7,396 nt of DNA from Clostridia bacterium (lineage in GTDB: Bacteria; Bacillota; Clostridia; Oscillospirales; CAG-272), in assembly GCA_017624795.1 (NCBI GenBank), contig JAGAMJ010000080.1, positions 1-7,396 on the forward strand, in the 5' to 3' direction. Made by a program: the position numbers and the translations under genes. Shown piece by piece: positions 6,245 to 7,396 of this stretch (positions are counted from its first letter, which is position 1; each line of letters opens with the position of its first letter). The notes under the pieces are model-generated. The model ran no database searches and was not told the origin of the DNA. It was given only the letters and a program-made list of their open reading frames with translations.

Positions 6245-7396
6245 GAGAGTGCTTTCATAGTGATCTGCTTGGCGAAACCTATTACCGCGTGACACATCAA
6301 AGCGGCTTGTCGATCTACGTTTTCCCTAAAAAAATGGCGACGACGCACGCTTTGCTTGCCGTCAACTACGGTTCTGTGGATCAAGGCGTTTGCGGGAAAA
6401 ACGTTGTTTTTCCCGACGGCATCGCACATTTTTTAGAGCACAAGCTCTTTGCAAACGAGGACGGCAGCGACTCCTTTGAGCGCTTTTCGGCGCTTGGCGC
6501 GGACGCCAATGCCTACACCTCGCATACCAGAACCGTGTATCTGTTTTCCGCGACCGATCATTTCGCCGATGCCTTGGCGGAGTTGATCGATTTTGTGACT
6601 CACCCTTATTTTACGCCCGAATCGGTAAAAAAGGAGCAGGGGATCATTGGCGAGGAGATCAGAATGTGCCGTGATAACCCCTATGACCGTTGCTATTACA
6701 ATATGTTGGAGGGGCTTTATCAAAGGCACCCTGTTAAAAAAGAGATCTGCGGCTCGATCGCCTCGATCGAGCAGATCACCGATCAAACACTGTATGACTG
6801 CTATCATAGCTATTATCGCGCCGATAATATGGCTCTGGTCGTTTGCGGTGACGTGACGGTAGATGAGGTGCTTGCGATCGCCGACGCGCGCTTGCCGAAA
6901 GTAGCGGAAAAAACATCGATAGAACGTGCTCGCACAAAAGAGCCCGCCGCCGTCAACGCCCCTCGCGTGAGTGAGCGCGGACAGGTGGCAAAGCCCATTT
7001 TTTCGATCGGCGTGAAGGACGTTCATATTCCTGCGGATCCCCTTGAACGGGCAAAGCGTGACGCGGGTATGGCGATCCTTTCCGAGATGCTGTTTTCGGA
7101 ATCGGGCGAGCTTTACGAGCATCTGTTTGACAGCGGGCTGATCTCGCCCGAATTTTCGGCGGATTTCGCCCTGACGCGGGATTTTGGCTTTTTGCAGATA
7201 TCGGGGGAATCAGGCGATCCCGATCGGGTGCTGGAAGAAATTCTTGCGTTCATACAACAGCAAAAGAAAAACGGGCTGTCGCGCAAGGATTTTGAGCGTT
7301 GCCGCCGTGTGGAATTTGCCGAATATATCAAGGGCTTTGATTCGACCGAGGAAATTGCAAATACATTGATCGCCTTCGTTTTTGACGGGGCAGAGA
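6241..7396 (+). CDS. ymfH: YmfH-like M16 zinc metallopeptidase, catalytic subunit (3' end missing)
   Basis: The frame is open from ATG 6241 to the window edge: 385 codons plus one base, against roughly 425-430 residues usual for the family, so only a short tail is missing. The inverted zinc motif HFLEH (His63, Glu66, His67) is intact. The third ligand is supplied by Glu138 or Glu139 in the EEIRM segment about 72 residues later. The DANAYTSHTRTVYLFS region (about 90-105) is typical of YmfH and related M16B peptidases. It overlaps the ymfF-like stop by 4 nt, and a purine-rich stretch (about 6224-6239) upstream can serve as ribosome-binding site. No signal peptide is seen, so a cytosolic peptidase is likely. 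With YmfF it should form an active/inactive pair. The substrate is unknown from sequence; an EF-P-related role is known only by family association. Confidence 0.9.
   Translation, partial: MRECFHSDLLGETYYRVTHQSGLSIYVFPKKMATTHALLAVNYGSVDQGVCGKNVVFPDGIAHFLEHKLFANEDGSDSFERFSALGADANAYTSHTRTVYLFSATDHFADALAELIDFVTHPYFTPESVKKEQGIIGEEIRMCRDNPYDRCYYNMLEGLYQRHPVKKEICGSIASIEQITDQTLYDCYHSYYRADNMALVVCGDVTVDEVLAIADARLPKVAEKTSIERARTKEPAAVNAPRVSERGQVAKPIFSIGVKDVHIPADPLERAKRDAGMAILSEMLFSESGELYEHLFDSGLISPEFSADFALTRDFGFLQISGESGDPDRVLEEILAFIQQQKKNGLSRKDFERCRRVEFAEYIKGFDSTEEIANTLIAFVFDGAE

Noticed and set aside
1..7396. CRISPR arrays, insertion sequences, tRNA/rRNA genes, phage or defence genes
   Set aside because: I found no direct-repeat arrays, transposase motifs, tRNA cloverleaf or defence-type domains. 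All coding space is taken by the five genes described, and by the first codons of the T-box gene.

Overview
The window looks like chromosomal DNA from a Gram-positive, Clostridia-type bacterium (Bacillota). The reasons are a T-box riboswitch, a BmrC/BmrD-type two-gene ABC exporter, a clostridial-style Mrp with a cysteine-rich N-terminus, and a YmfF/YmfH peptidase-family pair. Coding density is high, the ribosome-binding sites are purine-rich, and neighbouring genes overlap by ATGA. Nothing points to phage, plasmid or transposon DNA, so this is a housekeeping region and not an accessory island.

Layout. (1) Positions 1-354, minus strand: a strong promoter, a complete T-box leader with a K-turn-bearing stem I, the T-box sequence and an intrinsic terminator, then the first three codons (M-K-Q) of a gene that runs off the left edge. 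My reading of the specifier region favours a phenylalanine codon (TTC), so the cut-off gene may be pheS; this is a tentative inference. (2) Positions 377-3995, minus strand: a two-gene operon with its own promoter (3967-3995) and terminator (377-413). It encodes the two halves of a heterodimeric ABC exporter, overlapping by 4 nt. The first half has lost the catalytic glutamate and the switch histidine, while the second has a degenerate signature motif. Together they give one degenerate and one consensus ATP site. (3) Positions 4036-7396, plus strand: a divergent promoter driving mrp (a P-loop Fe-S carrier ATPase), then a ymfF-like inactive M16 homologue, then a ymfH-like M16 metallopeptidase with an intact HxxEH motif, cut by the right edge. 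No terminator is visible between these three genes, so they are probably co-transcribed.

How it works together. The exporter genes form one transcription unit and the T-box gene a separate one, divided by a clear terminator. On the right, YmfF and YmfH should act as a pair, with one catalytic and one non-catalytic subunit as in other two-subunit M16 systems. Their link to Mrp is positional only. I found no convincing new multi-gene system. The points most worth a second look are the details of the T-box specifier loop, the cysteine-rich N-terminus of Mrp, the mrp-ymfF-ymfH linkage, and the unusually high density of GATC sites.
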